From positions 1-64,000 of the forward strand of contig NZ_JAESVF010000002.1 of NCBI RefSeq assembly GCF_038433465.1: 64,000 nucleotides of DNA, given 5' to 3'. Shown here in pieces: positions 51,257 through 60,476 of the stretch. The position numbers and the translations under genes are program-made. A model generated the notes under the pieces. It was not told the DNA's origin, ran no database searches, and saw only the letters and a program-made list of their open reading frames with translations. The first letter of the stretch is position 1. Every line of letters starts with the position of its first letter. The stretch comes from Galbibacter sp038433465 (GTDB taxonomy: Bacteria > Bacteroidota > Bacteroidia > Flavobacteriales > Flavobacteriaceae).

Positions 51257-52531
51257 ATGAAAATTATGAAGAACAAATATAAAGTTGCTGTTATAGGCTT
51301 AGGTTATGTAGGTTTGCCACTTGCAGTTGAGTTTGCAAAAAAAGGATTTGCTGTGGTTGGTTTTGATATCAATCAGAAAAGAGTTGCAGAATTAAAAGAA
51401 GGTAAAGACGTAACCGATGAAGTTGCAGATGAAGATTTACAAGCCGTTAGCGGACTGTTAATTACTTCCGAAGAAAAAGAATTAAATGACTGTAATATGT
51501 ATATCGTTACAGTTCCAACTCCTGTAAACGATTTTAAACAACCAGACTTAAAACCATTGTTATCGGCGAGTGAAACAGTTGGAAGATATCTCAAAAAAGG
51601 AGATGTTGTTGTGTATGAATCTACTACATATCCAGGTTGTACTGAAGAGGACTGTGTGCCTGTATTGGAGACTGCTAGCGGACTTCAGTTTAATGAAGAT
51701 TTTTACTGCGGATATTCTCCAGAACGAATTAATCCAGGAGATAAAAAACGAAAGTTACCCAATATTATGAAAGTGACCTCGGGTAGCACGCCAGAGATTG
51801 CAGAAGAAATAGATCAGCTTTACAATTGTATTATCGAGGCAGGTACACACAAAGCATCGAGCATTAAGGTTGCGGAAGCTTCAAAAATAATTGAAAACAC
51901 TCAGCGAGATATTAATATTTCATTAGTGAATGAATTGGCGCTTATTTTTGATAGAATGGGGGTTGATACGGTTGAGGTGCTTGAAGCTGCAGGGACAAAA
52001 TGGAACTTTCTGCCTTTTCGTCCTGGTCTGGTTGGAGGTCATTGCATTGGAGTCGATCCGTATTATTTAACACATAAAGCAGAGCGCTTGGGGTATCATC
52101 CGCAGGTAATTCTTTCAGGAAGACGTATTAATAACGATATGGGTGTGTTTATTGCAAACAAAATTGTTAAGCTGATGGTGAAAGAGCAACTGCCAGTGAA
52201 AAATGCAAAAGCTTTAGTGTTAGGGATTACCTTTAAAGAGAATTGTCCAGATGTGCGAAATTCAAGAGTCATAGATGTTATTGAAGAGTTGGAAGGTTTT
52301 GGGCTGAATGTAGATACGTACGATCCGTATGCTGATAAAGAGGAAGTAGAGCGTTATTATGGCGTAGAATTGGTAGATTCTATTAAAGAAAAATACGAAA
52401 CTATAGTGTTGGCTGTGGGACATGATAAATTTACTCAGTTAGATTTTGAAAGTTTAAAGTCAAGCCCAAGAACTGTTGTTTACGATGTAAAGAGTTTTCT
52501 TCCTAGGGAAAAAGTAACAGGTAGATTATAG
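51257..52531 (+). CDS. Nucleotide sugar dehydrogenase (UDP-GalNAc/GlcNAc 6-dehydrogenase type)
   Basis: 424 aa. NAD motif GLGYVGLPLAVEF (14-26), YSPERINPGD and the catalytic GGHCIGVDPYYL with the active Cys. The VSGLLITSEEKEL and GHCIGVDP layout matches the TviB/WbpO group rather than UDP-glucose dehydrogenases. It oxidises C6 of a UDP-sugar to a uronic acid used in capsule or O-antigen. ATG at 51266 is an alternative start. It begins the polysaccharide genes. Confidence 0.88.
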   Translation: MKIMKNKYKVAVIGLGYVGLPLAVEFAKKGFAVVGFDINQKRVAELKEGKDVTDEVADEDLQAVSGLLITSEEKELNDCNMYIVTVPTPVNDFKQPDLKPLLSASETVGRYLKKGDVVVYESTTYPGCTEEDCVPVLETASGLQFNEDFYCGYSPERINPGDKKRKLPNIMKVTSGSTPEIAEEIDQLYNCIIEAGTHKASSIKVAEASKIIENTQRDINISLVNELALIFDRMGVDTVEVLEAAGTKWNFLPFRPGLVGGHCIGVDPYYLTHKAERLGYHPQVILSGRRINNDMGVFIANKIVKLMVKEQLPVKNAKALVLGITFKENCPDVRNSRVIDVIEELEGFGLNVDTYDPYADKEEVERYYGVELVDSIKEKYETIVLAVGHDKFTQLDFESLKSSPRTVVYDVKSFLPREKVTGRL

Positions 52532-52543
52532 TATATTTGTAAA

Positions 52544-53611
52544 ATGAATGAAGGCTTAAATAAGAAAATCTTAATAACAGGAGGGGCGGGATTTATAGGC
52601 TCGCATGTGGTTCGACTTTTTGTGACTAAATATCCGTCGTACCAAATCGTAAATTTAGATGCGTTAACCTACGCAGGGAATCTTGAAAATTTAAAGGATA
52701 TTGAAAGTGCTCCAAATTATACTTTTGTAAAAGGGGATATTACAGATGGTACTTTTATAAATGAATTATTTAAAAAATATAACTTTGATGGGGTTATTCA
52801 TTTGGCTGCTGAAAGTCATGTAGACCGCTCTATCGAAGATCCGTTGGCATTTGTGAAAACTAATGTTATTGGTACAATGAATTTGTTAAATGCGGCAAAA
52901 GATATTTGGAAAAATGATTATGAAAGAAAGCGTTTTTATCATGTAAGTACAGATGAAGTTTATGGTACATTAGGAGAAAGCGGGTTGTTTACTGAGACAA
53001 CTTCTTATGATCCAAACTCACCGTATTCAGCTTCGAAAGCAAGCTCCGATCACTTTGTTAGAGCCTACGGAGAGACGTACGGATTGCCGTATGTAATCAG
53101 TAATTGTTCTAATAATTATGGACCTAATCATTTTCCTGAGAAATTAATTCCGTTATTTATTAATAATATTATTCAGAAAAAATCATTGCCAGTTTATGGT
53201 GATGGAAATTATACACGCGATTGGTTGTATGTTATCGACCATGCGAGAGCGATAGATTTAGTTTTTCATAGAGGAGGAAATCATGAAACCTACAATATTG
53301 GAGGCTTTAATGAATGGAAAAATATTGACCTAGTAAAGACTTTATGTAAATTGATGGATGAAAAACTTGATAGAAAATCGGGTTCTTCGGAAGAGTTGAT
53401 TACGTATGTAAAAGATCGTCCAGGACATGATTTGCGTTACGCTATCGATGCGTCAAAGATTAATAAAGAATTAGGATGGAAACCATCGGTTACTTTTGAG
53501 GAGGGCTTAGCAAAAACTATCGATTGGTATCTTGAGAATACAGCGTGGTTAGCGCAAGTAACTTCTGGTGCATATCAAGATTATTATGAGAAGCAATACG
53601 ACGTTAGTTGA
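52544..53611 (+). CDS. rfbB: dTDP-glucose 4,6-dehydratase
   Basis: 355 aa. NAD motif ITGGAGFIGSHVV (10-22), STDEVYG with the Asp-Glu pair, active-site YSASKAS (YxxxK) and NHFPEKLIPL. It makes dTDP-4-keto-6-deoxyglucose, the second step of dTDP-rhamnose synthesis. It is followed 86 bp later by rfbA; the spacer holds a short run of TAAAC-like repeats. Confidence 0.95.
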   Translation: MNEGLNKKILITGGAGFIGSHVVRLFVTKYPSYQIVNLDALTYAGNLENLKDIESAPNYTFVKGDITDGTFINELFKKYNFDGVIHLAAESHVDRSIEDPLAFVKTNVIGTMNLLNAAKDIWKNDYERKRFYHVSTDEVYGTLGESGLFTETTSYDPNSPYSASKASSDHFVRAYGETYGLPYVISNCSNNYGPNHFPEKLIPLFINNIIQKKSLPVYGDGNYTRDWLYVIDHARAIDLVFHRGGNHETYNIGGFNEWKNIDLVKTLCKLMDEKLDRKSGSSEELITYVKDRPGHDLRYAIDASKINKELGWKPSVTFEEGLAKTIDWYLENTAWLAQVTSGAYQDYYEKQYDVS

Positions 53612-53697
53612 AAGTTGAGAGATGATTAGCGGATTGAAAAAGTCAGTGTAAATAAACATTCAACTCTAAACAATAAACACTAAACTATAAACTATAG

Positions 53698-54567
53698 ATG
53701 AAAGGAATTATTCTTGCAGGAGGATCTGGAACAAGGTTACACCCATTAACATTATCGGTTAGTAAACAACTTATGCCGATATATGATAAACCGATGATTT
53801 ATTATCCGCTTTCGACGTTAATGCGCGCAGGAATAAGAGAGGTTTTGATTATATCTACTCCTAAAGATTTACCGCTTTTTAAAAGTTTGTTAGGAGATGG
53901 TAAAAAGTTAGGGTGTGTGTTTGAGTATGCAGAGCAAGAACATCCAAACGGTTTAGCAGAAGCATTTATTATTGGTGCCGATTTTGTAGGAAACGACAAA
54001 GTAGCTTTAATTCTAGGAGATAATATTTTCTACGGAACAGGACTTAGTGAGTTGTTGCAAGCAAATAATGATCCTGATGGTGGGATTGTATATGCGTATC
54101 ATGTCAATGACCCTGAGCGGTATGGAGTAGTTGAGTTTAATGAAGAAGGAAAGGCTATTTCGATTGAAGAAAAGCCACTGGAGCCTAAATCAAATTACGC
54201 AGTTCCAGGGATTTATTTTTACGATAACGATGTGATTGATATTGCTAAAAATATTAAACCGAGTCATAGAGGAGAGTTGGAAATTACCGATGTCAATAAA
54301 GTTTATTTAGAGCGTGGTAAACTGCAAGTAAGTATCATGGATAGAGGTACCGCATGGTTGGATACAGGAACATTTCAGTCGTTAATGCAAGCATCCCAAT
54401 TTGTTGAGGTTATTGAGGAGCGTCAGGGATTGAAAGTAGGTGCCATTGAAGGAGCAGCTTATGAGATGGGGTACATTACTAAAGAAGAGTTTATAGCTTT
54501 AACCGAGCCATTAATGAAAAGTGGTTACGGAAAAAATTTATTAGGATTACTGAAAGAACAAAGATAA
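53698..54567 (+). CDS. rfbA: Glucose-1-phosphate thymidylyltransferase
   Basis: 289 aa. Nucleotide-binding GGSGTRLHPLT (8-18), the SKQLMPIYDKPMIYYPLS region, LGDNIFYG and IEEKP signatures. First step of dTDP-L-rhamnose synthesis, from glucose-1-P and dTTP. Its stop codon meets the ATG of rfbC directly. Confidence 0.95.
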   Translation: MKGIILAGGSGTRLHPLTLSVSKQLMPIYDKPMIYYPLSTLMRAGIREVLIISTPKDLPLFKSLLGDGKKLGCVFEYAEQEHPNGLAEAFIIGADFVGNDKVALILGDNIFYGTGLSELLQANNDPDGGIVYAYHVNDPERYGVVEFNEEGKAISIEEKPLEPKSNYAVPGIYFYDNDVIDIAKNIKPSHRGELEITDVNKVYLERGKLQVSIMDRGTAWLDTGTFQSLMQASQFVEVIEERQGLKVGAIEGAAYEMGYITKEEFIALTEPLMKSGYGKNLLGLLKEQR

Positions 54568-55113
54568 ATGAACGTTACAGAGACTAAATTAAAAGGTTGT
54601 TTTATAATAGAACCTCGTGTTTTTCAAGATGATAGAGGGTATTTTTTTGAGAGTTTTAATGAGAAGCAGTTTAATGAGGCTGTAGGTGCAGAAGTCAATT
54701 TTGTTCAAGACAACCAATCTTTTTCTTCCAAAGGAGTTGTACGAGCACTTCATTATCAAGTAGGGGAGCACGCACAAGCCAAATTAGTGCGTGTGTTACA
54801 AGGAAAAGTTTTGGATGTTGCGGTAGATATTCGTAAAGAATCTGAAACTTTTGGACAATATGTAGCTGTAGAGCTTTCAGCAGAAAATAAAAAGCAATTA
54901 TTTATTCCGAGAGGTTTTGCACATGGATTTGTCGCTTTAAGTGAAACAGCAGAATTCTTTTACAAGTGCGATAATTTTTATAATAAAGAAGCCGAAGGCG
55001 GAATTATATACAACGATCCTACTATTAATATCGATTGGATGCTAGCTAAAGATACGCTGCTTTTATCACCAAAAGACATAGAATTACCAACATTAGAAAA
55101 TGCAATTCTATGA
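54568..55113 (+). CDS. rfbC: dTDP-4-dehydrorhamnose 3,5-epimerase
   Basis: 181 aa, cupin fold. VFQDDRGYFFESFNE, QDNQSFSSKGVVRALHYQ with the catalytic His, and the tyrosine-containing FIPRGFAHGF are the RmlC motifs. The usual RGLHYQ is RALHYQ here. It epimerises C3 and C5 of the 4-keto sugar. Overlaps rfbD by 4 nt. Confidence 0.94.
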   Translation: MNVTETKLKGCFIIEPRVFQDDRGYFFESFNEKQFNEAVGAEVNFVQDNQSFSSKGVVRALHYQVGEHAQAKLVRVLQGKVLDVAVDIRKESETFGQYVAVELSAENKKQLFIPRGFAHGFVALSETAEFFYKCDNFYNKEAEGGIIYNDPTINIDWMLAKDTLLLSPKDIELPTLENAIL

Positions 55114-55892
55114 TAAAAATACTAGTTACAGGCGCTAACGGACAATTAGGTCGTACAATCCACAAGTTTAAAAACGATTATAAAAATGCTGAATTTATTT
55201 TTTGTGATTCAAATGAATTAAATATAACAAAAAAGGATTCTGTTGAAAGTGTTTTTGAAAGATATCAACCAGATTACTGTATAAATTGTGCAGCTTATAC
55301 AAATGTAGAGAAAGCTGAAGATGAGCCAGAAAAAGCGTTTGAAGTCAATGCTGAAGGAGTAAAGAATTTAGCAGAAGCTTGTAAAGTAAATCATACTATT
55401 TTAATTCATATTTCTACCGATTATGTTTTTGATGGAGAAAAAGGAACTCCATATTCTATTGATGATATTACGAATCCGATAAATGAGTATGGGAAGTCTA
55501 AATTAAAAGGCGAGCAATATATTCAAGATATTTTAGATAAATATTTCATAATTCGAACCTCATGGTTATATAGTAAAGAGTTTGGAAAGAATTTTTATAA
55601 AACAATTCTAGATAAAGCGCAAAAAGGAGTTGAAATCCGTGTTGTAGATAGTCAAGTAGGATGCCCTACAGGTGTAGTAAATTTACATAGATATGTTAAA
55701 GATATTGTAGAGGGGAAAAACACCCTTTATGGAATTAAACACTATTGCGATGGTGAGGTGTTAAGTTGGTATGATTTTGCAAGAAAAATAGTGAAAGAGA
55801 GTGGGTTTGAGAATGTTAATGTAGTTTGTGATAATTCGTATGTTACAAAAGCGAAGAGACCTAAGTATAGCGTGTTAGATTCGACTGAATAA
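55110..55892 (+). CDS. rfbD: dTDP-4-dehydrorhamnose reductase, C-terminally short
   Basis: 260 aa; homologues have about 283-290. TGANGQLG (7-14), STDYVFDG, the catalytic YGKSK and RTSWLYS are present, so the NADPH and active sites are intact. The frame stops soon after RPKYSVLDSTE, where homologues continue with some 25 residues that form the last helix. A promoter for the following genes sits just beyond the stop. It may still work, or it may be a partly decayed gene at a cassette junction. Confidence 0.85.
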   Translation: MIKILVTGANGQLGRTIHKFKNDYKNAEFIFCDSNELNITKKDSVESVFERYQPDYCINCAAYTNVEKAEDEPEKAFEVNAEGVKNLAEACKVNHTILIHISTDYVFDGEKGTPYSIDDITNPINEYGKSKLKGEQYIQDILDKYFIIRTSWLYSKEFGKNFYKTILDKAQKGVEIRVVDSQVGCPTGVVNLHRYVKDIVEGKNTLYGIKHYCDGEVLSWYDFARKIVKESGFENVNVVCDNSYVTKAKRPKYSVLDSTE

Positions 55893-55909
55893 ATTGAGAA
55901 AGAAATCAC

Positions 55910-55939
55910 TTGGTTAAATAATGGATTATTGTATTTTTG
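55910..55939 (+). promoter_or_regulatory. Promoter of the putative cyclitol cassette
   Basis: TTG (55910-55912), 19-nt spacer, TATTTTTG (55932-55939), just beyond the early rfbD stop. Predicted leader about 150 nt to the SIS gene. Confidence 0.6.
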
Positions 55940-56092
55940 TGCGAAATGCTAAAGAAAACTTAAAAAAAGTAAATGTCGAAAATAATTAATGTTATATTGA
56001 GTGCGGAATTAGAAGTTTTGAAGAGTGGGCATTAAGGAAGTCTTTTTTAAAAAGTATAATTGCAACATAGATAATGAATAAAATTTGTTAAG

Positions 56093-56716
56093 ATGAAAAG
56101 CTACGTAGAAGAGTATTTTAAAACAATTAATGATTCTTTTAAAGATTCTAATTATTATATTGATAAAGAGCAAATTAATTATGATTTGTTCTTTGATAGA
56201 TTGTTGATTAAAACCAAGGAAGTCCAGAAAAATAATGGAAGAATTTTCTTTATAGGCAATGGTGCAAGTGCAGCTTTTGCAAATCATATGTCATTAGATT
56301 GGTCAAAAAATGGAGGAGTTTTAGCTTTGTCGCTTAGTGATAGTTCTCTTTTAACAGCTCTATCTAACGATTATTCTTATGAAAGTGCTTTTGTTGAGTT
56401 TTTGAAAATAAATAAAGTTAATTCATCTGATGTTGTTGTTACTATAAGTAGTAGTGGTAATAGTGGTAATATTGTAAAGGTTCTTGATTATTGTAATGAG
56501 TTTGATATTGTAACTTTCGGACTTTCAGGTTTGAAGGATAATAATGAGTCGATTAAGAAAGCAGGATACTCTATTTATGTACCTAGGAAAACTTATGGAG
56601 TAGTGGAATGTGTTCATCAGATTTTTTTACATTTATGGTTAGATAAATTTATGAACATAGAGGATTGGGCGAGAGATTCTTTTCAAGATATGAATTCATC
56701 AACATTTAATTTATAA
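56093..56716 (+). CDS. SIS-domain sugar-phosphate isomerase, GmhA-like
   Basis: 207 aa. SIS fold with FIGNGASAAFANHMSLDW (about 50-67), TISSSGNSGNIV (the phosphate-binding Ser loop) and a C-terminal VECVHQIFLHLWLD helix. This resembles sedoheptulose-7-phosphate isomerase (GmhA), but fructose-6-phosphate or other ketose substrates cannot be excluded. It opens a cassette that is clearly more AT-rich than the DNA before it, with genes overlapping or a few bases apart. Confidence 0.8.
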   Translation: MKSYVEEYFKTINDSFKDSNYYIDKEQINYDLFFDRLLIKTKEVQKNNGRIFFIGNGASAAFANHMSLDWSKNGGVLALSLSDSSLLTALSNDYSYESAFVEFLKINKVNSSDVVVTISSSGNSGNIVKVLDYCNEFDIVTFGLSGLKDNNESIKKAGYSIYVPRKTYGVVECVHQIFLHLWLDKFMNIEDWARDSFQDMNSSTFNL

Positions 56717-56726
56717 ACTTATTATT

Positions 56727-57725
56727 ATGATTCATATTGGAATTGCTGGGTATGGTAAAATAGGAAGAGTAAGAGCAAATGAAATTAAAAAGAATTCTAA
56801 TGCAAAGGTAGTGGCTGTGTTTGATATTCAGCGACCAGAGGACTTAGATGAGGATATTCTTTTTTGTGATTCGTTTGACGAGTTGTTAGAACAGAATATA
56901 GAAGCTATATTTATTTGTACATTTAATAATGTATTGGCCGATTATACTGTAAAGGCGATTGAGGCAGGGTTACATGTGTTTTGTGAGAAGCCACCTGCAA
57001 GAACGTCTGAAGAGTTAATGAGGGTTATTGAAGTGGAAAAGAAAAATGAAATCCATCTAAAATATGGATTTAATCATAGATATCATTACTCTGTTATAGA
57101 GGCGAAAAAAATAATCGATTCAGGTCAGATGGGTAAATTATTGTGGTTGAGAGGGGTTTATGGGAAAGCAGGTAGTATTGATTATGATAAGAATTGGAGG
57201 AATTACAAAGAATATTCAGGAGGAGGGATTTTAATTGACCAAGGGATTCATATGCTAGATTTAATTAGATATTTTTCTAATCAAGAATTTGAAAAAATCA
57301 ATAGTTTTGTGACAACTTCATATTGGAATATTGAAGCAGAGGATAATGCTTTTGTAATTATGCAATCAGATCAAGGAATTACTGCAATGATGCACTCTAG
57401 TGCAACTCAATGGAGGCATAAGTTTTTACTTGAAATGTGTTTTGAAGAAGGTTATGTGAATTTAGAAGGAATATTATCTAATACAAGGAGTTATGCTCCC
57501 GAAAAATTAATAGTTGGCAGGAGAGAATTTGAAGATATAACCTTTGCGATGGGGAAACCTAAAGAAAATGTTACATGGTTTGAATATGATAATTCATGGA
57601 AATTGGAGGTTGAAGAGTTTATAGATGCAATCTTACGGAAATCAAAAATCATGAATGGAACAAGTCAAGATGCATTTGATACATTAAAGTTAGTGGAAAG
57701 GATATATGAAAAATCTGGATTTTAA
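56727..57725 (+). CDS. Gfo/Idh/MocA-family oxidoreductase
   Basis: 332 aa. Rossmann motif GIAGYGKIGRVRA (4-16), the CEKPPART signature (EKP), then the sugar-binding domain with LRGVYGKAG and DQGIHMLDL. Family members oxidise or reduce sugar and cyclitol hydroxyls, inositol dehydrogenase being the best known. Inside this cassette it may act on a cyclic C7 intermediate. It starts 10 nt after the SIS gene. Confidence 0.85.
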   Translation: MIHIGIAGYGKIGRVRANEIKKNSNAKVVAVFDIQRPEDLDEDILFCDSFDELLEQNIEAIFICTFNNVLADYTVKAIEAGLHVFCEKPPARTSEELMRVIEVEKKNEIHLKYGFNHRYHYSVIEAKKIIDSGQMGKLLWLRGVYGKAGSIDYDKNWRNYKEYSGGGILIDQGIHMLDLIRYFSNQEFEKINSFVTTSYWNIEAEDNAFVIMQSDQGITAMMHSSATQWRHKFLLEMCFEEGYVNLEGILSNTRSYAPEKLIVGRREFEDITFAMGKPKENVTWFEYDNSWKLEVEEFIDAILRKSKIMNGTSQDAFDTLKLVERIYEKSGF

Positions 57726-57726
57726 T

Positions 57727-58674
57727 ATGATTGATTCAATTGTTATAGGGGTAACTACAATAGCTTTTTCAAAAAATGAAGATTTAATTTCTGAGTTGAG
57801 ATCTAAGGGATTTAAAAAAGTGAAAAAAAATGAGGAAGGGAAGAGGTTTACTCAATCCGAATTGATATCTTTTTTGCAAGATTGTCAGGCTGCTATTGTA
57901 GGTTTAGATATTATTAATGAGGAAGTCTTGTCTAAGCTTCCCAATCTTAGAGTCATCTCTAAGTATGGTGTTGGACTAGATAATATTGATTTTGATGCAT
58001 GTGAAAGATATAATGTAAAAGTTTTCTTTCCGGAAGGAGTTAATAAAAGATCGGTTTCTGAGATGACACTTGGGTTTATGCTTTCATTATGTCGTAATTT
58101 ATATACTACTTCTAATTTATTGAAAAATAAAATATGGAACAAATCGGGAGGTATTCAGTTGTCAGAGAAAACGATAGGTGTAATTGGTGTAGGGAATGTT
58201 GGTAAGGACCTAATAACATTATTAAAGCCGTTCGGTTGTAGAGTTTTAGTAAATGACATTGTGTCGCAAGAAGAATATTATTTAGAGAATGGATTAGAGT
58301 CAGTGTCAAAAGAAGAAATTTTTTCAAAAAGCGATGTAATTACTATTCATACACCTCTGAATGAAGGGACAATGAACTTATTTAATAAAGAAGTTTTCCT
58401 TAGGATGAAAAAGGAAGCTTTTATTATTAATACATCTAGGGGAGGGGTGATTAATCTAAATGATTTAAAATGGGCTCTTAAAAGGAATGAAATTGCTGGT
58501 GCAGCAATTGATGTGTATGATAGTGAGCCACCTGAGGATTATGAGTTAATTTCCATTCCTAATTTGATGAATACACCGCATATTGGGGGTAATTCTAGAG
58601 AGGCTGTTAAGGCTATGGGGCAAGCAGCTATATCTAATGTTTGCAATTATTATGATTTGTTAGTAGATGAATAA
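57727..58674 (+). CDS. D-2-hydroxyacid dehydrogenase (SerA-like)
   Basis: 315 aa from ATG 57727; ATG 57706 inside the previous gene would add seven residues that do not look like the family. NAD motif GVIGVGNVGKDL (about 147-158), the catalytic Arg in NTSRGGVIN, Glu in YDSEPPED and His in NTPHIGG. Phosphoglycerate-dehydrogenase relatives oxidise 2-hydroxy acids. In a sugar cassette it may act on an acidic sugar or cyclitol; substrate unknown. Overlaps the SDR gene by 8 nt. Confidence 0.85.
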   Translation: MIDSIVIGVTTIAFSKNEDLISELRSKGFKKVKKNEEGKRFTQSELISFLQDCQAAIVGLDIINEEVLSKLPNLRVISKYGVGLDNIDFDACERYNVKVFFPEGVNKRSVSEMTLGFMLSLCRNLYTTSNLLKNKIWNKSGGIQLSEKTIGVIGVGNVGKDLITLLKPFGCRVLVNDIVSQEEYYLENGLESVSKEEIFSKSDVITIHTPLNEGTMNLFNKEVFLRMKKEAFIINTSRGGVINLNDLKWALKRNEIAGAAIDVYDSEPPEDYELISIPNLMNTPHIGGNSREAVKAMGQAAISNVCNYYDLLVDE

Positions 58675-59422
58675 TAGAGTAAATATAAGCTTAGAGGGTA
58701 AGTTGGCTATCGTAACAGGTGGAACAAGAGGTATTGGGAAAGCTATTGCAGAACGATTATTAGTAAGTGGTGCAAAAGTTATTATAACAGGAAGATCATT
58801 TATAGATGATACTGATCTTCATAATGAATTTAAAACAGATAAGATTAGTTATTGTCAATGTGATTTTGATAATGAAGTTTCTTTTGAATTGTTTTTGAAT
58901 TTTATTCAATCCTTAGATAGAGTAGATATCCTTGTAAATAATGCAGGTATTAATAAACTTGACCTTATCACAGATATTAATATGGGAGATTATGATGTAA
59001 TGACTAAGGTTAATCTTAAAGCCCCTTTATTTGTATTAAAAGCAGTTAGTAATTTGATGAAGGTTCACGGAGAGGGAAGAATAATAAATATAACGTCTAT
59101 TTGGAGTAGTGTTTCAAGACCTGAGCGAGGTTTGTATTCTCTTACTAAATGGGGAGTAGCTGGATTTACTAAAACAGCATCTATCGAATTGGCGAAGCAT
59201 AATATATTGGTTAATGCAGTAGGTCCTGGTTTTACATTAACAGAGCTAACTAGGAAAACAAATACTATAGATGAACTTAAGGCTTTAGAGGAAAGGATTC
59301 CATTAAAAAGATTAGCTAATCCCGAAGAAATAGCAAACTTAGTATTGTTTTTAGCAAGTGGATTTAATACTTATATAACTGGTCAAAATATAATTATAGA
59401 TGGAGGATATACAAATATTTGA
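58667..59422 (+). CDS. Short-chain dehydrogenase/reductase
   Basis: 251 aa, classical SDR. TGGTRGIGKAIA (19-30), NNAGI, the catalytic Ser in ITSIWSS, YSLTK (YxxxK) and a C-terminal ITGQNIIIDGGY. It reduces or oxidises a keto or hydroxyl group. Its last 23 nt overlap the start of the cyclase gene, which points to translational coupling and a shared pathway. Confidence 0.87.
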   Translation: MNNRVNISLEGKLAIVTGGTRGIGKAIAERLLVSGAKVIITGRSFIDDTDLHNEFKTDKISYCQCDFDNEVSFELFLNFIQSLDRVDILVNNAGINKLDLITDINMGDYDVMTKVNLKAPLFVLKAVSNLMKVHGEGRIINITSIWSSVSRPERGLYSLTKWGVAGFTKTASIELAKHNILVNAVGPGFTLTELTRKTNTIDELKALEERIPLKRLANPEEIANLVLFLASGFNTYITGQNIIIDGGYTNI

Positions 59423-60476
59423 TTTTGAAATAAAATCAAAAGTTCATAATTATTCTGTTTACTTTAAAGAGAATATTAAGGAAAGTTTATTAGCAGAGGT
59501 CGAAGAGGGCGATTTTTTTATAATAGATTCTAACATAAGAAAATTATATGGAGAAATTTTTAATGATTTTCTCCTTAAGTATAATTTTTATGAGGTAGAA
59601 GCTAATGAAGGAATAAAGAGTTATAAAGGTATAATACCGCTTATAGATACTTTAATAAGAAATGGATTTAAGAAAAATAACAAATTATTTTCTATTGGAG
59701 GAGGGATTACTCAAGATGTAACCTCTTTTATTTCATCAGTATTGTATAGAGGGGTGAAGTGGGTTTTTATACCAACTTCATTATTAGCTCAAGGAGATAG
59801 CTGTATTGGGAGTAAAACATCCATTAATTTTGATGAATTTAAAAATCAAATTGGAGGATTCTACCCCCCAAATAAAATATTCATAGATGTAAATTTTTTA
59901 AAATCTTTACCTAAAGCTGATTTTAATTCTGGATTAGGGGAATTATGTCATTATATAATTTTATCAAGTAAGCGAGATTTTGATATGGTTAAGGAAAGTT
60001 ACGATTTGGTTATAAATGATAGGAAGAAATTAAAGGAAATCATATATACTAGTTTGAATATAAAAAAAGGATATATAGAAGAGGATGAATATGATACCGG
60101 AATACGACAGTTATTAAATTATGGGCACTCTTTTGGACATGCAATTGAGAGTATTACAAATTATAAAATCCCTCATGGTATTGCTGTCGCTATTGGTATG
60201 GATATGGCTAATTATGTTTCTGTTCAATATGGTTTACTTGATTTATCAACCCGTAACTACATCAAAGAGTTTTTAAAAAAGATTTGGTATGGATATAGTT
60301 TGGAAAATATTACAGTGCAAACTTTGTTACACGCACTATCAAAAGATAAGAAAAACGTGGGAGTAAATTTAGGCTTAATTCTACTTTTAGATTTTGGTAA
60401 AGCTGAGAAGAAAATTATACCTCCAGATGAAAATTTAGTTAATTATCTTGAAAATTATTTAAATGAAGAATTATGA
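59400..60476 (+). CDS. Dehydroquinate-synthase-like sugar-phosphate cyclase
   Basis: 358 aa. Motifs of the AroB fold: SIGGGITQDV (98-107), FIPTSLLAQGDSCIGSKTSIN (in part; 123-143), IGGFYPP, SGLGELCH (177-184) and LNYGHSFGHAIE (239-250), IPHGIAVAIGM. Metal ligands E181, H243 and H259 and R236/N240 are kept. Differences from true AroB: GSKTSIN for GGKTGIN, and H184 where AroB has a conserved Lys. It is therefore more likely a divergent sugar-phosphate cyclase than the shikimate enzyme. The exact substrate is open. Confidence 0.82.
   Translation: MEDIQIFDFEIKSKVHNYSVYFKENIKESLLAEVEEGDFFIIDSNIRKLYGEIFNDFLLKYNFYEVEANEGIKSYKGIIPLIDTLIRNGFKKNNKLFSIGGGITQDVTSFISSVLYRGVKWVFIPTSLLAQGDSCIGSKTSINFDEFKNQIGGFYPPNKIFIDVNFLKSLPKADFNSGLGELCHYIILSSKRDFDMVKESYDLVINDRKKLKEIIYTSLNIKKGYIEEDEYDTGIRQLLNYGHSFGHAIESITNYKIPHGIAVAIGMDMANYVSVQYGLLDLSTRNYIKEFLKKIWYGYSLENITVQTLLHALSKDKKNVGVNLGLILLLDFGKAEKKIIPPDENLVNYLENYLNEEL

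Noticed and set aside
55110..55990. rfbD as a pseudogene
   Set aside because: All active-site motifs are intact and only the last helix is missing, so I keep it as a short CDS and report the truncation as a finding.
55950..56092. 20-codon frame before the SIS gene
   Set aside because: Too short, no family or start signal.
59400..60476. Housekeeping aroB
   Set aside because: Key substrate-loop residues differ, it is embedded in a sugar cassette and overlaps an SDR gene; still possible, see finding.
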